Positions 9,764 to 21,400 of a stretch of 34,432 bases of DNA are shown here, piece by piece. Under the pieces are notes generated by a model. The model saw nothing but the letters and a program-made list of their open reading frames with translations. It made no database searches and was not told where the DNA came from. Numbering within the stretch: the stretch's first letter is position 1; the number at the start of each line of letters is the position of its first letter. The position numbers were made by a program, and so were the translations under genes. Origin of the DNA: Auxenochlorella pyrenoidosa (taxonomy: Eukaryota > Chlorophyta > Trebouxiophyceae > Chlorellales > Chlorellaceae); the NCBI GenBank assembly GCA_001430745.1, contig KQ482011.1, forward strand, positions 637,710 through 672,141, given 5' to 3'.

Positions 9764-12700
9764 ATGGCGCTCCCGAGCGTCTCGGCTGTTCAGGCAGCCC
9801 GGCCAGCGCTTGCTAGGGCCCCCTGTCCTCAGGCAGGCGCGCCTGCATTAGCCTCTCTACAGCCAGGTCGCCGTCGAGGGCCCTGGCAGCAGGAGGAGTG
9901 CGTGTGGCTCGAGCAGTGGCGACAACAGCGGCAACGGCGGCGCCCATCGGCAGCGGCAGCCGAAGGCGAGGCAGCCCCTGCAGATGCCTCCCCAGCCACG
10001 GCTGTACAGCCCTGGATCAGCCCTGCCTCGCTGCGCAAGGTGACTGCCGCCGCAGATGCAAACGAGGCCCTTGATGTGCTGGCCGCTGAGTGCGCCGCCG
10101 GGGGCGCCAGCATCGCGGCCGACGCACTCAGCGAGTCCCACTGCCTGGAACTGATGCTGGCCTGCCTGGAGCGCGGCAACTCGGCGCTGGCGCTGTCCAT
10201 CTTCCGCGGCATGTCGGCGGCGGCGGTCGCCGCAGGCGTGCCCGTCTCGCCCACCGGCTCGCTGCTGTCCCTCTCCTCCATGGATGGCGGCGACGTGGGT
10301 GCTGGCGGCGGCGCGCCGCGCCTGCGCTGGCCGCGCGCCAGCGTGCAGACCGCGGCCGCGCTTGTAGTGGGGCTGACGCGGGTGCTGGACACGCGGGCCG
10401 CCATCTCGCTGATCAACTCGGTGCGGGCTCGGGGCCTGGCCTCCACAGAGGATGTGTGCTTCGGCCACGTGGTGGGCTGCCCCCAGGACAGGTGGGTGCT
10501 GGGGAGGGCGAGTTGGGGTGGCTAGTGGGGGGATGCCAGGCACCTCAGCAAGCAGCTGTGGCTCGGCGCTGCGCCGTGGCGGTTCGCGGGCATGTGCTGC
10601 CCGTGAAGAGCACAGGGCGCCCGAGACCCTGCCCGCCTGCCCTGGTGGCCTGCTGGCCTGCCTGCCACCCAATCGGGTGGTCTCGTTGGCCCGTTTTGCC
10701 CCGCAGCTCCAAGCCGCTGGCAGTGGTGCAGCCGCAGGAGGGGGTCAAGACGGTGGCAGACTCATACAGCAGGTGAGGCGGGGGCCCCGCTGCGCCGCCG
10801 GTCGATGCTTGCCGACAGCCTGGAATGCGAGATCTTGCTGGACGCACCTGGACCAGCAGGCAAAGCTCTTGGCTTGCAGCGCAGCAAGTTTGCTGGGGTG
10901 ACTGCTCACCCACCCCTGCGTGCAGGTACGAGTACGAGCTCTTCTCGGGGCGCGTTGCCTCTGCCAGCTCAGAGTCGCTCGTCTCAGGTGCGGCGCGGGT
11001 CTCTCTGTATGCATCCGCATCTGCGCCACGTGCTATGCCGGCGTGCATGCCGCCCGGGCAAATGCTGTCGTTGCACGCCAAGGTTTGGGCCCCCGCCGCA
11101 CCGGCGTTGGGCCTTGCTGCCTGCACGGTCGTGCAGAGCGGCCTCACATGTTCCCCTTGCCTGACCAGTGTGATCGCTCTGGGCGTGGCTCGCTCCTTTG
11201 CCGCCCTTGCAGACCAGAACTGGCTGCTGGCGGCTGCGCGGCGCGTGGGGCTGCTGAAGAAGCCAGGAGTGGGCGCCGTGCACACGCTGCTCGTGGAGAC
11301 GCCGTCTGGGCAGCAGCGAACGTTCAGGTGCGTCCTGTCGACTCGCCAGGCCTCCACACTCTCAGGGACAGGCGTCTCTGCACTTTGTGTGGCTTGCACT
11401 TGCTGCCACCCCGGTGCTGCGGGGCTTGCAGCGGCGGCACACGAGTCCTGGCCTGCCCTCCCTGCCAGCAGTACCATCAACAATGCTCGTGCTGACAGGC
11501 CGCCTGCCCCCCGCCCGCAGGACGGGCACCCCCACTGCCGACGTGCCCGCCAAGGTGGGGGACCGAGTGACGGTGGTGTGCGCCCCGCAGCAGCGCAGCT
11601 CCCCGCTGGCGCAGCGCCGGCTGCTTGGCACCGCGCCGCACGGCACCAAGCCAGGTGCGCCCAGGCGTCGGCAGCACTGCCCGGCCTGGGCATGGCGCAT
11701 CTCAGCCCTGGAAGACGGTTTGCTTTCCTGTGGGGGCAGGCTGTGCCTCTGATGCCTGTGCCGCCTGCTGTGCAGGGCTCTCAGGGCGCTTGTTTTTTGC
11801 CTGCCTGCCTGCTTGCCTGCTGCTGCACCCTCGCCCCTGCCTGCCCCTCCCTTCTGCTGCGCAGGCGAGGCGCTGTCCGTATCCAACCACACCACACGCA
11901 CCGACACTGCCGTGCTCCGTGCCCCCGCTGGCACGACGACCGGCCTGCCAAGCTGGGCGCTGCCTGCGGCGGTGGTGCTGACAGCAGGCGACGCGGCCAG
12001 CGGGCTCATTGACCCCGCGCTGCCCCTCATTGTGACGGGGGCGGTGGCAGCCACCCTCGGGGCGGGTGAGCGACCGCCCTGCCCTTGCATGCGTGCCTGG
12101 GCTGCACGCCGGCATGCCTCAAACTCCACAAACGGCGCACTTTGGATCGAGCACTTGAGCGTGCATTGACAGCTGCCCCCGCAACACTCGAGCAGCAGCC
12201 TCTTCTCGCGCTGTCCTGGTGCAGGGGTGGCGGGCAACAGCCTGCTGCTGCCGCGGCTCAAGCAGCTGCCGGAGCGGGCGCTGGAGGTGCAGGCGACTCG
12301 ACAGAAGCTGCTGGGGCAGGTGGGGTGCCGGGTGCCGGCGTGCGGGCGGGCACAGCTCGGCGGCTCGACTTGGTTGCACACCCCAAGGCTCCCAGGGTTG
12401 CCTGCACAGCGCGGGGCGCCTCGCTGAGCCGGCCAGGGTCAGGGATGCCTGTTTGTGACGACTGAGATGCGTCCTGCCCGTGCTCACCCCGCCGGCCGTG
12501 CAACCACGCCCTCTCTCACCTTTCCGGCCAACCCGCCCTTCCCCCCCCCCCTCGCCACCCCCCCGCCCAACCCCCCAACTCCCCCCCCCCCCCCTCCCCT
12601 CCCCNNNNNNNNNNNNNNNNNNNNNNNNNNNNNNNNNNNNNNNNNNNNNNNNNNNNNNNNNNNNNNNNNNNNNNNNNNNNNNNNNNNNNNNNNNNNNNNN

Positions 12701-14694
12701 NNNNNNNNNNNNNNNNNNNNNNNNNNNNNNNNNNNNNNNNNNNNNNNNNNNNNNNNNNNNNNNNNNNNNNNNNNNNNNNNNNNNNNNNNNNNNNNNNNNN
12801 NNNNNNNNNNNNNNNNNNNNNNNNNNNNNNNNNNNNNNNNNNNNNNNNNNNNNNNNNNNNNNNNNNNNNNNNNNNNNNNNNNNNNNNNNNNNNNNNNNNN
12901 NNNNNNNNNNNNNNNNNNNNNNNNNNNNNNNNNNNNNNNNNNNNNNNNNNNNNNNNNNNNNNNNNNNNNNNNNNNNNNNNNNNNNNNNNNNNNNNNNNNN
13001 NNNNNNNNNNNNNNNNNNNNNNNNNNNNNNNNNNNNNNNNNNNNNNNNNNNNNNNNNNNNNNNNNNNNNNNNNNNNNNNNNNNNNNNNNNNNNNNGCTGG
13101 CCAGGTGAGGGCAGGGGGCTGGCATGCAGGGCTGCCGCGCGTCGCTTTTACCTTGCATGCAGGGTTGCCTCGCGTTGCTTTTGCCTTGCATGGGTGAGCA
13201 GTTCCATCTACAGCGGCTGTGAGGGCGCTGTGTGTGCGTGTTGGCAAGCTCAGAAGCATGCTCAAGCTTGGCGGCAATCAAAGTAGCAGCAGTGGCCAGG
13301 CCACACGATGAGACCACTCACTGGCCAGGCAGACGCGCGGTGTGGATGCCTGCTGGGTCCGCCATGCTGGCGGCGGTGTGTGTTCCACGCCACTCTGCTT
13401 TGCATCCCAAGCCACGTGACGACATCTGAACTCTATGGATCAACCATCGTAGCCCGCGCGCAGCCCTTGCGGGCAGCGTCAGCGGTTGCGAGTGCCGACA
13501 CCCTCAGTCCCCGATGGCCTGGCTCTGTCTTGACTTCTGTTGCACCCGCTCGTGCCTGGCCCAGCTGCACCACTTCACGCTCCCCAAGCGTCCATTTGGG
13601 CTGGCTACTCATCTGCCGCCACACCCTGCCCTTCAGCATCTTGCGAAGCAGTCCCGTCCCACCCTGCCCCTCTGCTTGTCCTTTGTGCAGGCTCTGGCAG
13701 CTGCAAAGCAAGATGGCGGCTGTTGGCGGCGACGGCGCGTACAATGCCCGTCTCGACCGCGTGGCTGCCGCGCGCGTGGGCCTTGAGCAGCGACTGCAGG
13801 TGGGTGCTGTGTGAAGCTCTCCCGGCTTTGCCTCGCCTCTTGGACAGCTGCCTAAGGACGTGTAGGCTGTTGCATGGACAGCAGGGTGGTCTGGCGTCGC
13901 ACCCGCTGTCCTACTCGCAGTGTCTCCCGCCCCGTCCGCCCATGTTCTGCCTCCCCGCCCCTCAAATTTCCACCCCATCCACCCACCCACCCCCACAACC
14001 CCACCCCTCCCGCCCGTCTCCCGCCCCGCAGCGCCGCATCGAGCTGGTCGACTCGTATGCGCGCGTGATTGCCATGATTGAGATCGAGGTCGAAATGGAC
14101 GCCGATCTGCCTGCCGCCGAGGTGCTGGGTGAGTGCGCTTGCTGTGCCTGCCTGCGTTGCGTTGCAGCTGGTGCCATTGAGTGCGCTGGCTGCATGCGCG
14201 GGCCCGATGGGGCAGGAGGCGGAGCCAGCTTCTTGTTTGCAGGGGGTGCCTGTGCGCCACTCCCGCAGGGTGCTGGCCGACAATTCAGGGCTGGGGGCCC
14301 GCGCTGCGGTCGCTGCCTCACCCTCCCTGGCGCTGCCCTGTGCGCCGCCTCCCCTCCCTCACCCCACCCCACCCCCACCCACTCTCCCAACCTTCTTGCA
14401 GGCATCGAGGAGCAGATCCTGCGGTTGACCGAGATCGAGTCGCTCCAGGAGGAGTGGCAGATCCAGGTGGGCCCGGCTGGGCGGGCAGGGCTGTCACAGG
14501 AACAGCTGGGGGCTGAAGCGCGGGCACGCGGGCGCTGGCATGCCAGAGTGCGCCAACCCGCGACGTGCGCGCCTGCGGCATGCCTGCCATGCGGCCCATC
14601 CATTTCGCCCAATCTCTCTGTCTCTGGTCCATCCACCCCGCAGGCTGAGGCACAGGATGAGGTGGAGCGGCTGCTGCGCAGCTCTGCCGTGTGA
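9764..14694 (+). CDS. Plastid senescence-associated AAF/SENA1-like protein (interrupted by N gap)
   Basis: Exons before the gap: 9764-10491, 10707-10772, 10926-10987, 11213-11327, 11521-11654, 11865-12065 and 12225-12319 (467 codons). One exon is lost in the N run; its last 8 bases are at 13097-13104 (LA-R). Exons after it: 13691-13799, 14032-14128, 14402-14466 and 14644-14694 (109 residues counted from LAR). The first 40 residues are Ala, Arg, Ser and Pro rich with no acid, like a chloroplast transit peptide. The body has an N-terminal helical region, then RYEYELFSGRV, then a Gly/Ala-rich hydrophobic stretch in exon 6 that may touch a membrane. The C terminus is strongly conserved in style: RRIELVDSYARVIAMIEIE, EEQILRLTEIESLQEEW and DEVERLL, a likely coiled coil. 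I recall this order from Arabidopsis A-FIFTEEN, linked to senescence and redox stress. Gene reality is firm; the name is moderate. Confidence 0.75.
12538..12604. repeat. C-rich tract bordering the assembly gap
   Basis: Almost pure C with scattered T and A (runs of 9-10 C) leads directly into the N run. It is intronic and looks like the acceptor-side tract of the intron before the missing exon. It is the likely reason why the assembly failed here. Confidence 0.8.
12605..13095. other. Assembly gap, 491 N
   Basis: The gap removes the start of one exon of the AAF-like gene. The donor at 13105 (GCCAG|GTGAGG) follows it after only 9 known bases. In remembered plant relatives the missing piece joins the GQ end of exon 7 to the LAR preceding WQLQSKM, and should be a few tens of residues. 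The true gap size is unknown because N runs are often set to an arbitrary or estimated length. Confidence 0.95.
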
Positions 14695-15442
14695 CCGCAC
14701 CAGCTGCCTTGGCCCCACCCACACCCGCTGACCCAGCAGCCCTGGCACTCGCGCTATTCAGTCCCCCCACAGCCGCGTGTAGCTGCCCCTGCCCCTGCTG
14801 CCACTGTCAGGCTTTGGCGCCGCTGCCGTCGTGCCAGCCAATCTGTCGAACTGCCAACAATGTGCCTGCCCCGCTTGCCTGTGTGCCCGGCCGGCAATTT
14901 TCCCTGGGGCGCGCATTGCCTGCTGCTGTACCTGCTGTCCCATGTTCTCCAGCCGCCGCTGCAGCCTAGATTTTTCAGCCCTGTCAGCACTGAGATGAGC
15001 TCCGATTGTTTCTTTTTGTTTCATTCCCGACTGTTCACGCTTGCATGCGCAGTGGCGCCAGGAAGTCGTGATAGCAAAGTGCGGGATGGCTTGTAGAGAG
15101 CAGTGGCGAGCCAGGATGGTGATGGAGGCGATGCTGAGGGGCCAGCCTGCCAGCCATGCAGAAGGTGCTGCTGACTGCCTCGCTCCTACGAACAGATCGG
15201 GCTGACTATTACAATGCATGCCAGGCGTGCCTGTTAGGTGTGCGCGCATCTAACAATTGACACACGGAAGGCTGATGTGCCCCCTGGCACAAGACGATGA
15301 CAGCCACTGTGAGCATACCCGCAAAAAACAAGTTACAAAAGGCTTGGGGCTGCCTGTCAGAAATGCAAAGGAAGATCAGTTTGGCGGGCGCGTCAAGGGC
15401 AGGGCTGTGGAATAAGGGGAGGGCTGCAACCGGCCCCCTGCC
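14695..15442. other. Tail-to-tail intergenic region of AAF-like and DDR4-like genes
   Basis: The two convergent stop codons are 748 bp apart. No coding exon is supported. A - strand TGTAA lies at 15333-15337 for the DDR4-like gene. I see no + strand TGTAA for the AAF-like gene. AT-richer patches (about 14990-15035 and 15290-15345) mark the 3' ends. Confidence 0.55.
15333..15337 (-). terminator. TGTAA poly(A) signal of the DDR4-like gene
   Basis: TTACA on the + strand reads TGTAA on the - strand, 106 nt after the stop codon at 15443-15445. Spacing and strand fit the green-algal poly(A) signal. Confidence 0.65.
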
Positions 15443-18400
15443 TCACCGCCGCCGGTTGCGGCTGGGGACATACTCCTCATCCTCTGAGGAGGCAGCCGCC
15501 CCTGCATCCGCCTCGCTCTCGTCGCTCTCATCCTGCAGCAGGAGCATGAGGGCGCACAGGTGTGCAGGGCTTGGTACAAAGTTGAGCAGGCAGCTCGGAG
15601 AAAGGCCATACCATGGAGGCAGGGTCGAAGGCTCAGTGCCGTAAGGCAGTCAAGGGCAGGGGCAGCCCAGAGCGCCGCGCCGCCCCAGCCGGCAGCTCAC
15701 CGAAATGTACTCGATCTTTTGCTGCGACGACTTGCGCCCGCGGCCACGCCCGCCTGCACCCCCGCGGCCCCGGCCCCGCCCGCGCCCGCGGCCGCCCACC
15801 GGCGCCATGGCAGCAGCAAAGGCAGCCGCTGCATCCGTGTCAGCACCCTGCAGCCCGCTGCCGTTGGGCTGGGCACCCGCCTGCGGCAGCGGCAGAGGCA
15901 CCGCGGGGAGGGCCACTGGCGCCGCTGCCGCATCCTGTGCTGCACCGTTGCCCTGTGCCTGCAGCGCTGCAACATCTGTTGCCAGCTGCTGCCCCGGCTC
16001 CTCGTCCTCTGCTGCGCCTGCTTCCTGCATCGCCGCCAGGTTGGCACCGCTGGCCACCCTGCTGCCTGCGTGGCTGCCGGCAGCGGGGCCGCTGGCGGCG
16101 CGGTCATACGCCACCGCCGCGCGCAGCTGGCGTTCGTCGACAAACTGGCTTGCATCGCCGAGGTCGCTGCAGGGGAAAGGGTTGTGCATCCAACTTGATT
16201 GTGAGGAAGCGGCGCCGTGCCATGCCTGTGGAGCAAGGCGAGTGGGAGGGCGATGGCGAGGTGCGCGGCGCGTCATGAGGTGCTCTGAGCTCACCCCTTT
16301 GTGGAAACGGCGGAGCGGCCGCGGCGCAGACCCCCGCGCGCAGCCTCTTCAGGGTCTTCAGGCGGGGACGCCCCGCGCTGCATCATGGGACAAGAGGGGC
16401 GTTCGCGAGCTGAGCTTGAGGCAGTGGACGGCGTACACGAGAGCGCAGGCAGGCAGGCAGGCACAGCGTAGCCAGGCAAAGTGAGGGTGAGGCTGACCCG
16501 ACGCCGGCGCCGGCCCCCCTCGTCATCAGAGTCGTCCTCGCCGCGGTGCCGCAGGGCTGCAGGCAGGGCGGCGGGGGCACCACAGCGGCAGGCATTTGAG
16601 CGCTGCTGCAGGCTGGCCATCTGGCAGGCTTGGCAAGCTAGAAGTGCCCCCCTCGACGCCCAGCCAGCACACTGCTGCAAGGGGCGTGCCCACTGCCCTG
16701 CCCGATTCCCCAGCCCACCGCTGCGCAGGGACTCGTCATAGTCTGCAAAGGCATAGTTGACCCGGTTGCGCGCGCGCCGCGACCTGCAGCAAAGGCGAGG
16801 AGAGGCGCTGCTGAGGGGCAGGGGCGGCGCTCGCGTGCAGATTGAGGGCGCAGGGGTTGTGGCTGCCACGCGATGCACACCATCGACCCAGCCCACGCTG
16901 CACCCGCACACCTGCCGCCTGGCTCCCGCCCGCCATCGGTAGGCATGACCGCCGCGGCTGCCGCCACCCCACGGCCCGCGGCCACCGCGCCAGAGCCACC
17001 GCTGCCAGAGGCCACGGCGCCGGGCGCTGCCAGGCCGCCAGCAGGGCCTGCCACGGCTGGAGGGAGGGCAGCGGGCGCCGCCGCCACCCCAAGCTTCTTC
17101 TGCACGCGCTCGGCGGCCTTGATGCGCCGCTCCTCCTCCTCCTTGATGGCCTTGATGGGTGGGATGACCTGGGGAGTGTGTGGGGGGGGTGGAAGGTGGG
17201 GTGTGGGGTGGGGTGGTGGGGCGCGCATTTTTGTTTACAGGCAGGAGGGCTTGGGGCCAGGCGCACAGGGGCAACTGAAAAGATAAGAGGGAGGGATTTA
17301 TCAAGCTGCTATGAAGGCATGCAATCTCCACGGCCCGGCTGCGCCGCCACCGACCGACTCACATACTGGCGCAGGGTCGCCGCAAACGCCGCCTCTTCAG
17401 GATGCCCGCTCGCCGCAAAGCGGTTGGCAAAGTCCTGCGCCAGTGTGTGGGTGGGTGGGGTGAGGGTGGGGTGAGCAGGTGGAGGCACAGCCCTTACCGA
17501 TCCGACAACTTCCTTCATAAAAGAGGGTACCATACAAGAGGGTACCGCGGGCGCGGACGCGCTGTGCAGCGCATGTCCGCCGCAAGCCCCCGGCAGCTGC
17601 CCCAGCCGGAGCCCCGCCTCACCTCAAACTCCTCCAGGCTGCTGGCCACCAGCTCCCACTTGACGGGCCCCGGCTCCGGGTCGGGCGGCACGCGGTAGTC
17701 GTGCAGCCGCTGCAGCCGCGCCTGCCGCTCCGCCCAGGCCTCATCCTCAGAGTCTGACTGCGTCGAGGCCGCCGCATGCGCCGCGGCCGCCGCCTGCGCG
17801 GCCGCGGCGGCCTGCATCTGCGCCTGCAGGTGGGCCTGCATCATCTGCCACTGCAGGGCCCACTGCGCCTGGGCGGGGCCGCCGGCGCCCGACATGGCTG
17901 CCGCCTGCGCCGCCATGGCCCGCATGGCCGCTGCCGCTGCGGGGGGCACTGCGTGCTGCCCCATGGCGGCAGCCTGCGCCATCTGGGCCATTTGCGCCTG
18001 CGCCATCTGCGCCATGGCTGGCGGCATGGCAAAGGGCAGCGCCATGCCCGGGCGCATGCCAGGCACCCCGGGGAAGGGCATCGCTGCAGGGCCCGTTGCC
18101 GGCGCCGGCTGGCTCGCTGCCGCCTGGCTCTCTTGCTTCACTGCAGCTACCGAGGAAGCTGCCTCCTGCTTCACTGCTGGCGCTGGTGCCGGGGCTGCCT
18201 GCTTCACAACCACCAAAGCAGTCCCATCCGCCTCCTGCTTTGCATCTGCTCCTTCGGATGCTGCCGCCGCTGCTGGTGCTGGCTCCTGCGCCGCTGCATC
18301 GCACGCCTGCTCGCCGTCTGTTTGATCTCCAGCAGTCGCCTCTGCCTCCAGCTTTGGCGCTGCAGCAGGGGGCTGTGCCCCCTGACTTTCTGCCGCTGCA

Positions 18401-21400
18401 AGGGCACCACCCTGCGCCTCTGGCGATGCCTCTGCACCGTCCTCGGCGCCATCTGCAGCCGACCCTGTGTCCGCCTGCTGCTGGTCGGCAGCACCGCGCT
18501 GCCCCTCCTCAGGTTCCGCCTGCGCTTGGCCGGCTGCTGCACTGCCAGCTCCTGCTGCAACCTTTGCCTCTGCTGGGGGCGAGCTCTCGGCAGCTGTACC
18601 CTCAAGCCCGGCAGCTGGCGCAGGCGGGGTGTTGCGATACATGCGGAAATCTGCGGTGGGGAGAGCAAGGGGGTGTAGGTGCAAGGTAAGCAAGGGGCCG
18701 CTCCGCAAGACCCTGAGCCCTGCCAGGAACAGATCCAACCCAGCCTGCCTGGCAGCCAACCAGAGACACGCAAGATGTCCAGGAGCGGCAGGCGGTGTCA
18801 GCCTGAAAGCCCTCCCCCGAGGAGGCTGCCCCGCGCGCGGCCCACCAGAGGCACGCCCCTCCCCAACCCAGCCCGCTTTACCCCCCCCACACCCCCAGCC
18901 ACCCACCCGAGGCGCGCAGGAAGTCCAGGATGTAGTAGCAGGCCCCCAAGGCGTCGCGCCCGTTGGGCTGCCGCCGGAAGGCCTCGGTGCCCAGGTCCAC
19001 GACGGGCGCCTCGTCGGGCTGCGGCAGGGGCCAGGCCAGGCAGGGCACACGTGGGGAGCACATAGTGTGTACAGAGAGGGCAGTGCAGGCGCTGGTGGGT
19101 GGGTCCAGGCCAGGGCAGCAATGCAGGCCAGGGAGGTATGGAAGGCCGGGTGGGACCACCGGGCGCGCTCACCCGCCCGCGGCGGATGGCGTCCTGCTGC
19201 GCCACCATCATCAGCTGCAGCTGCGGCGGCGTCCACTCCCGCATGTAGCTCTCGCTGACGCGCAGCTGCGGGCCGGGGCAGAGGGGGGGGGCAGCAAAGC
19301 GCAGGCGGGCTGTTGACAGAGCAAGAAGGGACGGGGAGTGAGCCCCGCATCGGCCGGCTGCCCAGACTGGGCAAAGCTAACCTGCGCAGCTCTGTGAGGC
19401 AGCGGTGCAGCTTGCACGCTGGCATGTACTCGCAGCACAGCAGGGCAGGACAGCAGGCTGCACCCACCTGGATGTCCTCGCGGTCGCAGCGGATGGTGCA
19501 CAGGAAGTGCAGTGCGCGCACCCTGCAGGGCGGCATGCGAGTCAAGTGGGGGCCATGAAGTGCAGGGGCGCCCAGGTGAGCCAGGCTGCTTGGGGCCCCA
19601 ACAGAGGCCATGTCGGCCCTGAACGAGGGACCAGACGTGCCCTTATCAGGCTGCCTTTTCCCTGAACCAAGCCTCTCGTGCCCCATCCCAGGCACGCACC
19701 TGTCCGAGGCAGCCAGGCGCGCGTACTGGTAGGCCTCAAAATACTTGTCCGGCTTGAATGGGCAGTGCAGCCCGTCTGCAGGGTGGGGTGCCAGCAGACT
19801 TGCATGCTCCTCGGCTTGGGGAGGCGGCATCCAGGCCATAATTGATGCGGTTCAGACCGATATACCCTCCCTGGGCAGCACGTGCAGGCTGCTCAGTGAT
19901 GCTGGTCCCCAAGAGCACCCAGTCAGCCCTAGCAAGAAGCAGCTGGGCCGGCGCCCGCCCCCGCTTACTGAGCAGCGGGCGCCAGTGGTACTTGATCTTG
20001 TTGGCCAGGTGGATCTGCCACTGGTCGCGCGGCACCGGCTGCTTGGGGCTGATGCCCAGCATGATGTCCTGCAGGGGGCAAGGGGCGCCGGTGGGGAGGG
20101 GTCAGGTATGGTATGAAACGAGCATGAGGAGGGCCGGGGGCGGCACGCACTCGTCAAAGCGGCCAGGCAGCAGGGGTTGGGAGTGCGAAGGACACCCGGG
20201 TTGCGCCACCTCGCTTGAGGTCTGCTTGATGGCAGGCACGTGCTCGAGGTGCTGCCCCACCCAGACTGCAGCGGCCCCCACCCCTCCACCCCCCAACCCA
20301 CCCCCCTCACAATGTGCAGGTCTGCCAGCAGGCCGTCCTTGCCATCCGAGTAGGCGAGCACGTGCTCCAGCTCAGCAGCCGCAAAGGTGCGGCTCAGGTT
20401 GAGCTGCCGCCTGCAGACGCCAGTCGCAGGCAGGAGCGGCACGGTGAGCAGCTGAGGACACGCGCGCAGCCATGCAAGCCCCCGCAGGCGGCGTTGGGCA
20501 GACCGGGGCCTGGCCTGCGCCAGCACGGTCACGCCTCGGGCTGTGGGCTGCAGTGCATGCGGTGGCTGCTGCCCCCCCTGCTGACGGGCGGCCTCACTTG
20601 AAGAGGGTGAGGTAGTCCAGGGTGGCAGCCATCTCCCACATGCCCTTGACCTCGCCCAGCTCCTCAGCCATCTCCTCCTCGCTGCGCCAGCCACACAGCG
20701 GGTGGGTGCGGGACCAGGGCATCTCAGCAGCGCCGTGCACTCACAGAGAGCAGTCTGTGGGACCCTGCGCAGCCTGGCGTGCCAGAAACGGACGCGCTTC
20801 AGCAAACGGAGCTCCCTGCTCCCGTGTGTTCGCCGCCCCAGCCCCTCCCTCACGTGTGCTCCCGCCGGACGTCCTTTGGGTTGGGCAGCGTGGACGCCGC
20901 CGTCGGCTTAACCGGCTTGGGCGCGGGCGCCTCGCTGCCAGCGCGGCTGGCAACACCTGCAGGGGCAGTTTGGCGGGGGGAGGGCAGGCGCCGTCGGCCC
21001 TGGGCATGCTGCGGAGCGCCAGCGGCTCGCCTAGGGTGTACGGGTGGACAGGACCTTCCCTAGACGCGGGCGACTCGCCTCATGCTTGTTCAACCCTCGC
21101 TGCGGCCTCTGCGCACTCCCCTGCGCACGCTCCCCGCCTCCCCCCTCCCCCTCCACCCCCCCGCACCTGACGGCGCCCCCGAGGCGGGCGCGCTGCTCTC
21201 AGGAATGAGCACCGGCCCCAGGCTGCGGAGGCCGCGGCGCGGCGCCGGCTCGGGCTCCTCATCAGCCTCCAACTCGCCGGCTGCCAGGGGGGCACGGTAA
21301 AGCGAGAGAATCGAGGCTGGGAAAGCTCTACAGGCGGCTCAATGGCCCTGCTGGTGCTGGCATCGTGAGCAGCCTGCGGGTCAGGCGCATGGCGCACAGA

